A stretch of DNA of 64,000 nt, taken from the NCBI GenBank assembly GCA_035943635.1, contig DASZBX010000081.1, forward strand, positions 1 to 64,000. Direction: 5' to 3'. Position numbers and translations under genes: made by a program. The stretch comes from DASZBX01 sp035943635 (GTDB taxonomy: Bacteria; Actinomycetota; Actinomycetes; Streptomycetales; Catenulisporaceae). Shown here piece after piece: positions 7,395-16,002 of this stretch (position 1 is the stretch's first letter; every line of letters begins with the position of its first letter). The notes beneath the pieces are model-generated. The model did not search any database. It was not told where the DNA came from and was given only the letters and a program-made list of their open reading frames with translations.

Positions 7395-8774
7395 CTATTG
7401 CCATCCCTCTATGCGTTCCTCGGACCACGCCGTTGTTCCTGCGGACGGGCGGGCGGTTGCTGCGGCAACGCTCACAGCCGCGCGGTGCAGGGAGCCGGGG
7501 AGGCCGCCCCAGTCGTATGCGGTCTCGGAATGCTCGGTCTGGTCCACTCCGATCATCTCGGCTTCGGCGCTCACGCGGAGGCCGATCGTCTTGTGCACCA
7601 GCTTCGCCAGCAGATAGGAGAGCACGAAAGAGTACGCCAGGACGATTCCCGCACCTTCGGCTTGCGCTCCGAGTTGGTCCAGGCCGCCGCCGTAGAACAG
7701 GCCGGGTCGCGCGCCGTCGGAGAATCCGGCCACCTCGTCCGGCGCGGCGAGCAGGCCGATCAGCAGCGTGCCGACGATGCCGCCGACCAGGTGCACGCCG
7801 ACCACGTCCAGCGAGTCGTCGAAGCCGAAGCGGTGTTTGAAGTTCACCGCGTAGCAGCACACGAATCCGGCGATCAGGCCGACGAAGAGCGCCCCGATCG
7901 GGGAGACCGACGCGCAGGCCGGGGTGATCGCGACCATGCCGGCCACCGCACCCGAGGCGGCGCCGATGGTGGTGAACGTGCCGTGCTGGATCTTCTCCGC
8001 GACGAGCCAGCCGATCACGGCGGTACAGGCGGCGATCTGGGTCGTGAAGAAGACCATCGACGCCTGGCCGGAGGCGGTCAGCGCGGAACCGGCGTTGAAC
8101 CCGAACCAGCCGAACCACAACAATGCCCCGCCGACCATCACGAGCGGCACGTTGTGCGGGCGCATCGGGTCTTTCCCGAACCCGATGCGCTTGCCGAGCA
8201 CCAGGGCGCAGGCCAGCGCCCCGGCACCCGAGTTGATCTCCACCGCGGTGCCACCGGCGAAGTCCATCACGTGCAGCTTCGCGGTGAGGAAGCCGTTCGG
8301 GGAGAAGACCCAGTGCGCCACCGGGAAGTAGATCAGTGTCACCCATCCGGCGACATACACGGCCCAGCCGACGAACTTCGTCCGGTCGGCGATGGCGCCG
8401 GAGATCAGCGCCGGGGTGATGATGGCGAACATCAGCTGGAAGCAGGCGACGGCGATGATCGGCACACCGCTCGTCCCGTACGTCGCGGCGTGCGGGTCAC
8501 CCTGGATGCCGCTGGAGACGCCGTGCATCCCCCATTGCGCGAGAGTGCCCCAGAAGCCGTTCCCATGCGGGTCGTTTGCGTTACCGAATGCTACCGACCA
8601 TCCGTACAGCACCCACGCGACAGTGACTATAGCCATACAGATGAAATTCATCATCAGCATGTTCAGGACGCTCTTCGCACGAACCATGCCACCGTAGAAG
8701 AACGCCAGCCCCGGCGTCATGAGCAGCACGAGCGCGGAACTGACGAGCACCCATGCGGTGTTGCCGGTATTCAC
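7395..8774 (-). CDS. amt: ammonium transporter (Amt family)
   Basis: A 459-residue polytopic membrane protein starting with GTG at 8774 after AAGGAACAG. Amt signatures are clear: MTPGLAFFYGGMVRAKSVLNM near the N-terminus, then AHWVFSPNGF, DFAGGTAVEINSGAGALACALVLG and GFDDSLDVVGVHLVGGIVGTLLIG. The cytoplasmic tail is about 70 residues long and ends ERIEGWQ. It conducts ammonium/ammonia into the cell. No glnK or glnD follows, unlike the common amtB-glnK pair, so PII control would have to act in trans. Confidence 0.96.
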   Translation of the reverse strand: MNTGNTAWVLVSSALVLLMTPGLAFFYGGMVRAKSVLNMLMMNFICMAIVTVAWVLYGWSVAFGNANDPHGNGFWGTLAQWGMHGVSSGIQGDPHAATYGTSGVPIIAVACFQLMFAIITPALISGAIADRTKFVGWAVYVAGWVTLIYFPVAHWVFSPNGFLTAKLHVMDFAGGTAVEINSGAGALACALVLGKRIGFGKDPMRPHNVPLVMVGGALLWFGWFGFNAGSALTASGQASMVFFTTQIAACTAVIGWLVAEKIQHGTFTTIGAASGAVAGMVAITPACASVSPIGALFVGLIAGFVCCYAVNFKHRFGFDDSLDVVGVHLVGGIVGTLLIGLLAAPDEVAGFSDGARPGLFYGGGLDQLGAQAEGAGIVLAYSFVLSYLLAKLVHKTIGLRVSAEAEMIGVDQTEHSETAYDWGGLPGSLHRAAVSVAAATARPSAGTTAWSEERIEGWQ

Positions 8775-8880
8775 AGTTACTGTTCCTTCGACTGGCGACG
8801 GCGCGTGGCAAGGTCAGGAAGTCGACGCAATGCCCCAACACGATTTCGGCGCAGTGTTAACAGGAACAGCACGAAATGTT

Positions 8881-9398
8881 TCATCCACATGACGAAAGCA
8901 ACGCCCAGGTTACGACTTGTCGACACAGCTCCGGAATCCACCGCAGCACAACCCACGCCGTAGGCGAAGCCTCCAACCGAGTCACATCGCCGGCCTGCTG
9001 CGCCGCCCTGGCAGATTTCGCGCGCCGTTCCAACAGAAGGTCAGCCGTCCCGAAGACCAACGCCGCCGCAACCATGATCGCCGCGCCATAACGACTGTAA
9101 CTAGCGGCATTGGAGTAGTTGGACTCATGCCCGTGAACATGCGTGAGCCGGCCGAAGAAGAGCGTCGCGGCAACAGCCGTCCCCAGCGACATGCCCATCC
9201 GTTGCCCGGTCTGGACCATCGCCGCCGCAGTACCTCTACCAGCCGGGGACACATACTGCAGCGCCAGCGTCTGATTGGGCCCGATGACCAACCCGCTCCC
9301 CAGCCGGGCCACCAACAACGGAGCCAGTATCTCCAACCACAGCATGCCATGCGTGTAGTCGTGAATGATCACAGCCGTCACTGCGACCTGCCCGGGCG
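8881..9398 (-). pseudogene. MFS drug-efflux transporter, C-terminal remnant
   Basis: On the minus strand the reading frame contains a recognisable C-terminal part of a 14-TM DHA2-type MFS efflux pump: LGSGLVIGPNQTLALQYVSP, then GRGTAAAMVQTGQRMGMSLGTA, then AATLFFGRL, then a last hydrophobic span. Upstream of about 9395 the frame changes into unrelated sequence with no start, so the N-terminal two thirds are missing. It is divergent from a TetR remnant beginning at the same point. This suggests a single deletion that removed the shared promoter and both 5' halves. Confidence 0.75.
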
Positions 9399-9768
9399 GA
9401 TCCTGTTCGCGCCCACGCCCGCGTTCCTGGCAGTCTCCGAGCAGAACCTCGCCGCGCTCGACGGCCTCGGGCTCGGGATCGACCTGATGGCCGACATCAC
9501 CGGCGCGGTCAGGGCCTACACCCGCGCGAGCACGCACGACGAGATCACCCGCGCCCAGCTGCGTACGCCGGAGGGCTGGACGTCCGACCGGGACGTGAAG
9601 GACGCGAACACCGTGCGACTGAACTGGCTGCTGAGCGCGGGCTACTATCCGACGTACGAGCGCTATGTCCGCGAGGGTTCGCCCCGGAACGAACAGCAGG
9701 CCCGGTTCGAGTTCGGTCTCGACTGCCTACTCGACGGGATCGCGGCCAGGTTGAACATCAGTAAGTAG
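9399..9768 (+). pseudogene. TetR-family repressor, C-terminal remnant
   Basis: The plus-strand frame ending at 9768 reads FLAVSEQNLAALDGLGLGID, then LMADITGAVRAYTRASTHDE, and ends QARFEFGLDCLLDGIAARL. This is the ligand-binding C-terminal domain of tetracycline-repressor-like TetR proteins (TetR_C). The N-terminal DNA-binding domain is absent, and the upstream frame is the antisense of the MFS remnant. The fragment abuts that remnant at about 9398, preserving the usual divergent TetR/efflux order but without the middle. Confidence 0.75.
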
Positions 9769-9792
9769 CGTGGCGCCGGGTGCAACCGCGTA

Positions 9793-10545
9793 CTACGACA
9801 ATCCGCGCATCATGTCGTTGAACCTCTTGGTGACGCCGACTTCGTCAGGACGCTGGGTGTCGCGGCGCACCACGGCCCGCGCGACCATAGCCTCGACCTC
9901 GTCGGTCGCCAGGATCTCCATCGTCTCGGCTATGTAGTCCGCCAACGGCATGGCCCGCGGGTCGTGTGCGTTCACGTCCATCAGGTCCGTCTGCGTATAC
10001 GGCGGCGCTATCTCGATCACGTCCACATTCGTGTCCTGCAACCTATAGCGCAGCGACAGCGTATAAGAGTGCAGGGCCGCTTTCGCCGCCGAATACAGGG
10101 TCGACGACGCCAGCGGCGCGTAGCCGAGCATCGATGAGACGTTGATGATGGTCGCAGACGGCTGCGCACGCAAATGAGTGATCAGCGCCGAGTTCAACCG
10201 GATCGGGCCGAGCAGGTTGGTCGACACGATCGCGGTGAGCTGTTCGTCGTCGATCGGCTCGGTCGGGTCGTCGTCGAACATGATTCCGGCGTTGTTGACC
10301 ACGACGTTCAGGTCCGGATACGACTCCAGCACCCGCGGCACGACGGCGGCGATGGCGGCCGGGTCGGACACGTCCAGCTGCACGGCGTGTATCCCCGGGT
10401 TCCTCTCCATCACCTCGCCGAGCAACTCGGTGCGCCGTCCAGCGATGACCACCCGGTTGTCCCGCCGGTGCAGTTCCTCGACCAGGCTGCGTCCGATGCC
10501 GGAGCCGCCGCCGGTGATCAGGACCGTGTTGCCGCTGAGCTTCAC
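9793..10545 (-). CDS. short-chain dehydrogenase/reductase
   Basis: A 250-residue classical SDR. The nucleotide motif ITGGGSGIGRSL is at about 10-21, NNAGIM near 87, the catalytic Ser in INVSSMLGY near 136, and YSAAKAA with Tyr and Lys near 149-153. The sequence resembles the DltE-like oxidoreductase branch. The ATG at 10545 overlaps the stop of the upstream NmrA-like gene (ATGA), so the two are coupled. NAD(P)-dependent oxidation or reduction of an alcohol or carbonyl is expected; the substrate is unknown. Confidence 0.92.
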   Translation of the reverse strand: MKLSGNTVLITGGGSGIGRSLVEELHRRDNRVVIAGRRTELLGEVMERNPGIHAVQLDVSDPAAIAAVVPRVLESYPDLNVVVNNAGIMFDDDPTEPIDDEQLTAIVSTNLLGPIRLNSALITHLRAQPSATIINVSSMLGYAPLASSTLYSAAKAALHSYTLSLRYRLQDTNVDVIEIAPPYTQTDLMDVNAHDPRAMPLADYIAETMEILATDEVEAMVARAVVRRDTQRPDEVGVTKRFNDMMRGLS

Positions 10546-11423
10546 TGGGCTTCCTTCCCCTGGAATGCTTCGTACTGCCGGCGCACGTACTGTTCGAACG
10601 TGGTCGGCGGGCGCCCGAGCAGCCAGGTCAGCACGTTCGGGTTGCCCACGAAGTCATGGCTGCTGTAGCGCGCGGTGATGGCCCGCAGGACCCTGACCTG
10701 GTGGGCGAACTCGGCCGGGTCCGCGTCGCCGGCCCAGGCCTTGAGATAGGTGTCGGCGTCGATCTCCCGCACCTCGATCTCCCGCCCCAGCACGCGCGAG
10801 ATGATCTCACCGAGTTCGTGCGCGGTGTACCGGCCCGGCGCGACGAGTTCGTAGGTGGCGCCGGAGTGCTGCTCACTGTCCTGGAGCACCATGGCCGCCA
10901 CGTCCGTCACGTCGCCGAGGTCGACCAGCGACTGGCGCCGCTGCAGCGACCAGGAGAGCTCGAACACGCCCTTCTGGAACACCGGGCGCAGCTTGAGCGG
11001 CAGCATGTAGTTCGACGGTTGCAGGATGGTGAACTCCAGGCCGGAGGAGAGCAGGTGCTCCTCGATGTCGCGCTTGATCTCGTGCTGGACCAGGTCCGTC
11101 GTGATCGCATGCAGCACCGAGCTGAGCACCAGGTGCTGCACGCCCTCGGCCTTGGCTGCGTCGACGATCGCGAAGCCCATGTCGCGTTCGCGCGGGTGGA
11201 TCGTGGGGCCGACGTGGTAGATCTTCTGCACGCCGCTGACGGCCCGGGCCATCACGGCCGGCTCGGAGATGTCGCCGACCACCACCTCCTCGACGCCCAG
11301 GGCGCGCAGCCTTTCGGCCGAGGCCTGCGACCGGACGCAGGCGCGGACCGGCAGGTTCGCGGCCTGCAGTTTGGGGATGAGCAGGTTGCCCTGATTGCCG
11401 TTCGCGGCGGTCACCAGGATCAT
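10542..11423 (-). CDS. NmrA/NAD(P)H-binding family protein
   Basis: A 293-residue atypical SDR. The N-terminal Rossmann motif is VTAANGNQGNLLIPKL, followed by VRSQASAERLRALGVEEVVVGDI. C-terminal segments TARYSSHDFVGNPNVLTWLL and RPPTTFEQYVRRQYEAF are typical of NmrA-like quinone reductase or azoreductase-type proteins. The active-site Tyr-Lys pair of classical SDRs is not obvious. It shares a 4-base overlap with the SDR downstream. Possible roles are NADPH sensing or quinone reduction. Confidence 0.9.
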   Translation of the reverse strand: MILVTAANGNQGNLLIPKLQAANLPVRACVRSQASAERLRALGVEEVVVGDISEPAVMARAVSGVQKIYHVGPTIHPRERDMGFAIVDAAKAEGVQHLVLSSVLHAITTDLVQHEIKRDIEEHLLSSGLEFTILQPSNYMLPLKLRPVFQKGVFELSWSLQRRQSLVDLGDVTDVAAMVLQDSEQHSGATYELVAPGRYTAHELGEIISRVLGREIEVREIDADTYLKAWAGDADPAEFAHQVRVLRAITARYSSHDFVGNPNVLTWLLGRPPTTFEQYVRRQYEAFQGKEAQ

Positions 11424-11503
11424 GGGGGTCCCTTCGGCTCGTGGTCTGGGGTCGGTCCGTCAGTGCTCTGTCGTTCTTTGCCCGGTAGGTCGGCGGTCCG
11501 CCG

Positions 11504-12634
11504 TCACCTGACCCGGGAGCCGCCGATCCACACGCCGCGCACGTCCCGGGTGGCCGAGATGTCCCGGGTCGGGTCGCCGCCGACCAGCAGCAGGTCGGCC
11601 CGGCGGCCGGTCGCGACGGAGCCCCGGTCGGCCAGCCCGAAGGTCTCGGCCGCCAGTACGGTGGCCCCGCGCAGCACCTCCACCGGGGTCAGGCCCGCGC
11701 GGACCATCCGTTCCATCTCCTCATGGATGGACGCGCCGTGCGGGAGCTGGGCCGGGGCCTTGAGGTTGTCGTTCGCGTCGGTGCCGACCAGGACGGTCAT
11801 CCCGGCCCGCTGGAAGGTGACCACGGTCGCCTCGGCGTGGGAGTACTCCATCCGGAACGCGGGCCGGATCCGGCCGACCACGCGCATCAGCAGCTTGCCG
11901 CCGATGTTCGTGATCACGCCCTGCATCATCGTCAGGGTCGGGATGATCACGGTCGGCTTCTCGGCCAGCAGCGCCTCGAACTCGGCGTCCAGGTCGCTCG
12001 TCAGGGACGCGTGGGTGACGATGTCCACGTCCGCGCGCACGGCCGTGGCCAGCGTGTCGGCGCTGACCACGTGCGCGATGGTCATCGTGCCGGCAGCGCG
12101 GGCCGCGGCGGCGATGGCGGCGACGGTGGCCCCGTCCAGCGCCCTGGTGCCGGGGATCTTGGGGTCCTCGACCGCGATCTTGATGTAGTCGGAGCCCTCC
12201 GAGACCCGCTCGTCGACGAACCGGGCCGCGTCCTTCGGGCCGGAGACCGTGGTCGAGGCCGTGAAGCCCATGCTCTTGACGAAGACGGAGCCGGGCGCGC
12301 TGGCCAGGTAGCCGGCGCTGCGGACGGTCGGCAGCCCGGCGCGGCCCTTGAGCGTGGCGAGGTTGGCCAGGTCGTTGTTGCCCATGTCCAGCAGCGTGGT
12401 CACGCCCCACGTGGCGGACGCCTCGAGGTGCGCCACCTTGTCGACGTGCACGTGCGTGTCGATCAGCCCGGGCAGCAGCGTGCCCCCGGCGCCGTCGACC
12501 ACGTTGTTCGGGTCGATGCCCTGCGTGGACGCGTCGGCGCTGATCACGCCGTCCTCGATGACCACCGTGGTCGGTTCGCCGACGCGCTGCCCGTCGAACA
12601 CCCGGACATTGGTGATGGCCGTGCCGGAGCTCAT
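11504..12634 (-). CDS. metal-dependent amidohydrolase
   Basis: A 376-residue amidohydrolase. The start is ATG at 12634 with a perfect GAGGAGG seven bases upstream. The metal-binding HxH is in LLPGLIDTHVHVDK near residue 55. A conserved Lys region is in SDYIKIAVED, His ligands are likely in TIAHVVSAD and DIVTHASL, and the catalytic Asp is in VLVGTDANDN. The C-terminal composite domain closes with ATGRRADLLLVGGDPTRDI. It would hydrolyse a cyclic amide, ester or related C-N bond. It is transcribed with the alpha/beta hydrolase and FAD monooxygenase upstream, suggesting a catabolic or modification pathway. Confidence 0.93.
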   Translation of the reverse strand: MSSGTAITNVRVFDGQRVGEPTTVVIEDGVISADASTQGIDPNNVVDGAGGTLLPGLIDTHVHVDKVAHLEASATWGVTTLLDMGNNDLANLATLKGRAGLPTVRSAGYLASAPGSVFVKSMGFTASTTVSGPKDAARFVDERVSEGSDYIKIAVEDPKIPGTRALDGATVAAIAAAARAAGTMTIAHVVSADTLATAVRADVDIVTHASLTSDLDAEFEALLAEKPTVIIPTLTMMQGVITNIGGKLLMRVVGRIRPAFRMEYSHAEATVVTFQRAGMTVLVGTDANDNLKAPAQLPHGASIHEEMERMVRAGLTPVEVLRGATVLAAETFGLADRGSVATGRRADLLLVGGDPTRDISATRDVRGVWIGGSRVR

Positions 12635-12693
12635 CTGGTTCCTCCTCGGATCATGGGAAGCCGGGACGGCGGGCGCCGCCCCGGCGCTCGGGC

Positions 12694-13605
12694 TCAGGCG
12701 CTCTTCTCCCGCACGGCGCACTCCAGCGCGAAGCCGAGCTGGCCCAGCTGCAGCCCTGCTCCGGCCCGGTGGAAGTCGACGCAGTGCCCGGCCGAGGCGA
12801 CCAGCCGGGCGTCGACCCGGGGCGCGCCGGTGAAGGCGGCACCGAAGTCGCGCATCTGCTGCGCGTCGGTGATCCAGAGCCGGTCGAACTCGCCCTGGCG
12901 GCACTGCACCGGCACGGTGACCCTGGCGTTGACCTCGCGGACCCGGCCGATCCAGCCGTTGTTGATGTCGATCAGCTCGGCCCGAGGGATCAGTGTGTCC
13001 GAGGGGTGGCTGGCCTCGGGCATGACCTCGTCGTAGGTCCACTCCGGGCCGAACATCACCCCGTCCTTCATCGGGCTGGGCAGGTCGATCATCAGGATGT
13101 CGGGCAGCGCGTTGAACCCGTCCCGGGCCTCGGCCGGCACCTGGAGCAGGCAGCCGGAGACGGCGATGCCCAGCAGCGGCCAGTCCGGCTGCCCGGCGGC
13201 GATCGCGGTGACCACGGCCCCGCCGATGGAGTGGCCGATCAGGAACACGCCCGAGGTACCCGCGCCCCACTTCTGCCAGAGCTCGGCGATGACGTGGTCG
13301 AGCACCTCGGCGTTCTTCAGGATGATCGAGTCCGCGGGTTCGACCGGCGTGCTGCCGCCATAGGCCGGCCGGTCGACGGCGACGATCGGGATCCCCAGCG
13401 CCTCGGCCCGGTCGAGCAGCGAATACCCGGGGATGTCGAAGTAGTCCGAGGTGTATGTACCGCCGTGCACGGCGATGACCAGGGGGACGTCCTGCGCGGC
13501 CGGCTTCTCGGCCGGGCGGCGCTTGCCGGTGACGGTGAATCCCTGCGCGGGGCCGGAGCCCGCCACGACGTGGGTGAACCCGTCGGGGTTCGAGGTGGAG
13601 GTCAT
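12694..13605 (-). CDS. alpha/beta hydrolase
   Basis: A 303-residue alpha/beta-fold hydrolase. Oxyanion segment VIAVHGGTYTSDYFD is near residue 45 and the nucleophile elbow GHSIGG near 125. An acid residue is likely in QGEFDRLWI, and the catalytic His in ASAGHCVDFH near the end. ATG at 13605 with AGGCAGGA upstream is preferred over an in-frame ATG at 13632. It is the middle gene of a minus-strand run from FAD monooxygenase to amidohydrolase. The sequence GGGCGCCGCCCCGG between this gene and the amidohydrolase could form a hairpin. Confidence 0.92.
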   Translation of the reverse strand: MTSTSNPDGFTHVVAGSGPAQGFTVTGKRRPAEKPAAQDVPLVIAVHGGTYTSDYFDIPGYSLLDRAEALGIPIVAVDRPAYGGSTPVEPADSIILKNAEVLDHVIAELWQKWGAGTSGVFLIGHSIGGAVVTAIAAGQPDWPLLGIAVSGCLLQVPAEARDGFNALPDILMIDLPSPMKDGVMFGPEWTYDEVMPEASHPSDTLIPRAELIDINNGWIGRVREVNARVTVPVQCRQGEFDRLWITDAQQMRDFGAAFTGAPRVDARLVASAGHCVDFHRAGAGLQLGQLGFALECAVREKSA

Positions 13606-13670
13606 GGTGATGAGTCCTGCCTTTCTCGTCATTGAGAACGTGGATATGCCTGCTGATTGCCGGCTACTGC

Positions 13671-15287
13671 TTAAGAACCCTGCTGGAACCCGCGGATCGC
13701 CCGTTCCAGCACGTCCTGTGCCTCCTCGCCCGGCGCGCTGTCGCCGAGCCAGGCGATGTGCTGGTCCGGCCGGACCAGGACCAGTCCGGCGCCGAAGAAC
13801 TCGGCCAGCCCCAGCACCGGATCGTCCAGCACCGCCAGCGGAATGCCGGCGTGCTCGGCGTACTTCACAAACCCGGCCGCGTCCGCAGCCGCGCCGATCA
13901 CGGTGAACTCCGGTCCGAGCCGGTCGAACAGGGACTCGCCGGGGGCCAGCCACTTGTGCGGCAACCGGTTCCCGCTCGCGGCCACCGGCAGGTAGTCCGA
14001 CCCGTTCGTGGTCTGCTGCGCGGCGTTGCCGTCGTAGCCGAGGCCGAACACGAGCCCGTCGCTGTGGAACTCGATCCGCTTGGCCAGCTGGATCCCGTCC
14101 GCGACCGCCGGCCGGACCTGGTCGAACTCCTCGTCGGTGCCCATCAGAGCCGCCACCGCGAGCGCGGTCGGACCGGACTTGCCGTTCTCCCCGGCCGCCG
14201 CGACGAACAGTTCGGCGATCGGCCGCCGCTCGGACTCGTAGCTGTCCAGCAGCGCGTCCGGGGCCCAGCCGTGGAGCACCGCGGCCAGCTTCCAGCCCAG
14301 ATTGATCGAGTCGCCGACCCCGGTGTTGTAGCCGTGGCCGCCCCACGGCGGATTCTGGTGGGCCGCGTCCCCGGCGATGAACAACCGACCGCGCCGATAG
14401 GAGCCGGCCACCAGGGTCCGCGAGTGCCACGGGTCGGTGGTGATGACCTCGATCGGGATGTCGTCCCGGCCGAGCAGAGTGCGCACAGTCTCCTCAGGTC
14501 CGGTCCGCCGCGCGGGCGTACCGCCGGCCGGGTCGTCCGGACGCGCAGTGGAGATCGCCCACCAGGTGCCGGACAGGTCCAGCCGGCCGACGATGCCGGG
14601 CGCCGCGGGGTTGAGCACCCAGTATTGGATCGCGTCACCGATCGGGATCAGATTGCCGAGTTCGTCGGACTTGAAGGTGATGCTCACGTTCGGCCGGGGC
14701 AGACTCGACCCCTGGTACGCCACGCCCATCGCGGTGCGCACGACACTGCGCGGCCCGTCTGCTCCAATCACGTAATCGGCCGTGACCAGGCGCGTTTCAC
14801 CGTCGGCGGCCTCGATCGTGACCAGCACCCGGTCGTCGCGCTCGTCGATCGCGACCGCCCGCCACCCGAACATCGCGGTCGAGTGCGGGGACCGGTCCAG
14901 CGCCTCGCGCATCGCCTCCTCGACGATCGGCTGGGCCACCTGCTGGCCCGGCTCCGCGGACAGGTCGTGGCCGGCCAGGGTCAGGCCGAGTGTGCCGGTC
15001 AGCCGGGTCACCTCCCGGCCGGTCACGGTCGTGCAGAACACGATGTCCTTGGACCAGTCGATCCCGATCGGCGCCCGCCGTCGCAGCTCGTCGGCGAAGG
15101 ACCAGCGCCGGAACAGCTCCATCGTCCGGGCCGAGGTGGTCTTGGCCCGCGGCCGCAGGAAGGAGACCTGCTCGCGCGGCTCAACCAGCACCGACGCCAC
15201 GCCGTGGTGGGCCAGCTCCATCGCCGCGGCCAGCCCGACCGGGCCGCCGCCGACGACCAGCACGCTGGTGCCGATCTCCTCGGTCAT
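13671..15287 (-). CDS. FAD-dependent aromatic monooxygenase (PheA/TfdB type)
   Basis: A 538-residue flavoprotein hydroxylase. The N-terminal ADP-binding motif is VLVVGGGPVGLAAAMELAHHG (split here as VVGGGPVGLAAA). The mid-region DG motif is DYVIGADGPRSVVR near 180. The FAD ribityl motif is FIAGDAAHQNPPWGGHGYN near 300, followed by GVGDSINLGWKL. A C-terminal thioredoxin-like domain follows, ending near LGLAEFFGAGLVLVRPDQH. Such NAD(P)H enzymes hydroxylate phenols or polyketide aromatics. The ATG overlaps the stop of the shortened NmrA-like gene upstream (ATGA). Confidence 0.93.
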   Translation of the reverse strand: MTEEIGTSVLVVGGGPVGLAAAMELAHHGVASVLVEPREQVSFLRPRAKTTSARTMELFRRWSFADELRRRAPIGIDWSKDIVFCTTVTGREVTRLTGTLGLTLAGHDLSAEPGQQVAQPIVEEAMREALDRSPHSTAMFGWRAVAIDERDDRVLVTIEAADGETRLVTADYVIGADGPRSVVRTAMGVAYQGSSLPRPNVSITFKSDELGNLIPIGDAIQYWVLNPAAPGIVGRLDLSGTWWAISTARPDDPAGGTPARRTGPEETVRTLLGRDDIPIEVITTDPWHSRTLVAGSYRRGRLFIAGDAAHQNPPWGGHGYNTGVGDSINLGWKLAAVLHGWAPDALLDSYESERRPIAELFVAAAGENGKSGPTALAVAALMGTDEEFDQVRPAVADGIQLAKRIEFHSDGLVFGLGYDGNAAQQTTNGSDYLPVAASGNRLPHKWLAPGESLFDRLGPEFTVIGAAADAAGFVKYAEHAGIPLAVLDDPVLGLAEFFGAGLVLVRPDQHIAWLGDSAPGEEAQDVLERAIRGFQQGS

Positions 15288-15529
15288 GCGGCTCCGATCA
15301 GGGCCGGCGACTCGGCGCGGCGCTCGCGCAGGTAGTCCTCCACCGTGCGCGGGGACCGACTGAGCACCCGCTCGACGTCGCCGGTGACGAACTCGGACTT
15401 CGCGTCCCGGAACAACTGGTACATCTCCTCGAACTGCTGCGCCTCCCACGGCGCCATGCCGCGGCCGAGCAGCGCACGCACCACGTGCGGACCACCGTTG
15501 CCAGTCGCGCCCAGCAGGAGCACGGTCAT
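15284..15529 (-). pseudogene. internally deleted NmrA-like gene (81 codons, in frame)
   Basis: The product starts MTVLLLGATGNGGPHVVRAL, a normal Rossmann start. After about 25 residues it jumps to WEAQQFEEMYQLFRDAKSEF and RSPRTVEDYLRERR, the usual C-terminal end of NmrA-like proteins of about 280 residues. About 200 residues are therefore missing, yet the frame is kept. The stop still overlaps the FAD monooxygenase start by ATGA. It may survive because its translation couples to that gene, or as a small protein. Binding of NAD(P) by the residual piece is doubtful. Confidence 0.72.
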
Positions 15530-15951
15530 ACTGCGAACTCCGTCACCATGGCAGCGGCGGGGATGTCGTTCATGGGGCTCCTTCAGTCCAGGACCAGACC
15601 AGTCGGCCACCGACGGGCCCGCGGCCGCCACGCACCGGTCGGCGACCTCGAGAGGTCCGAGCAGTAGCGCTAGGATATATTCTTGCAACATGAACGATCG
15701 CATAGGCCGCGATCGAACACAACATTCCTCGGGCATCTTTGCGAAGAGTCCCTCCGAACAGCACCTGAGGTGGTTGTGTATCCCCGACCGCCACGCGCCC
15801 CGCACCCACCGGACGCGACCCTTGTGCCGGGCCACACCATATGCAATCCTCAAATAATATATTGTAGCGATTACTCGACCGGTGAGCTCAGCCTCGCTCA
15901 AACTGGACCACCTCAGCCATCCCCTGCCCCACTTCACCCAGGAGCCCGTCC
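15530..15951. promoter_or_regulatory. divergent intergenic region, AT-rich patches
   Basis: A 422-bp gap between the minus-strand FAD monooxygenase unit and the plus-strand hydrolase unit. It holds two AT-rich patches, GGATATATTCTTG at about 15673 and AATAATATATTGTAG at about 15855, that look like divergent promoter or operator DNA. The second shares ATANNGTAGCG with the start region of the GntR gene (about 18492). No convincing gene was seen. Confidence 0.4.
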
Positions 15952-16002
15952 ATGAACGCGACCGCCAGACTGTCCCCGACCGACCGCAGGCGCGTCCGAT
16001 GA
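15952..16002 (+). CDS. 16-residue upstream ORF coupled to FAH hydrolase
   Basis: The only strong Shine-Dalgarno here (CAGGAG, seven bases upstream) serves an ATG at 15952. It encodes just 16 residues (MNATARLSPTDRRRVR) and ends TGA, overlapping the ATG at 15999 of the next gene (ATGA). The arrangement suggests ribosomes load at the short ORF and re-start at the hydrolase. It could be a true leader or the stump of a lost gene. Confidence 0.5.
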   Translation: MNATARLSPTDRRRVR

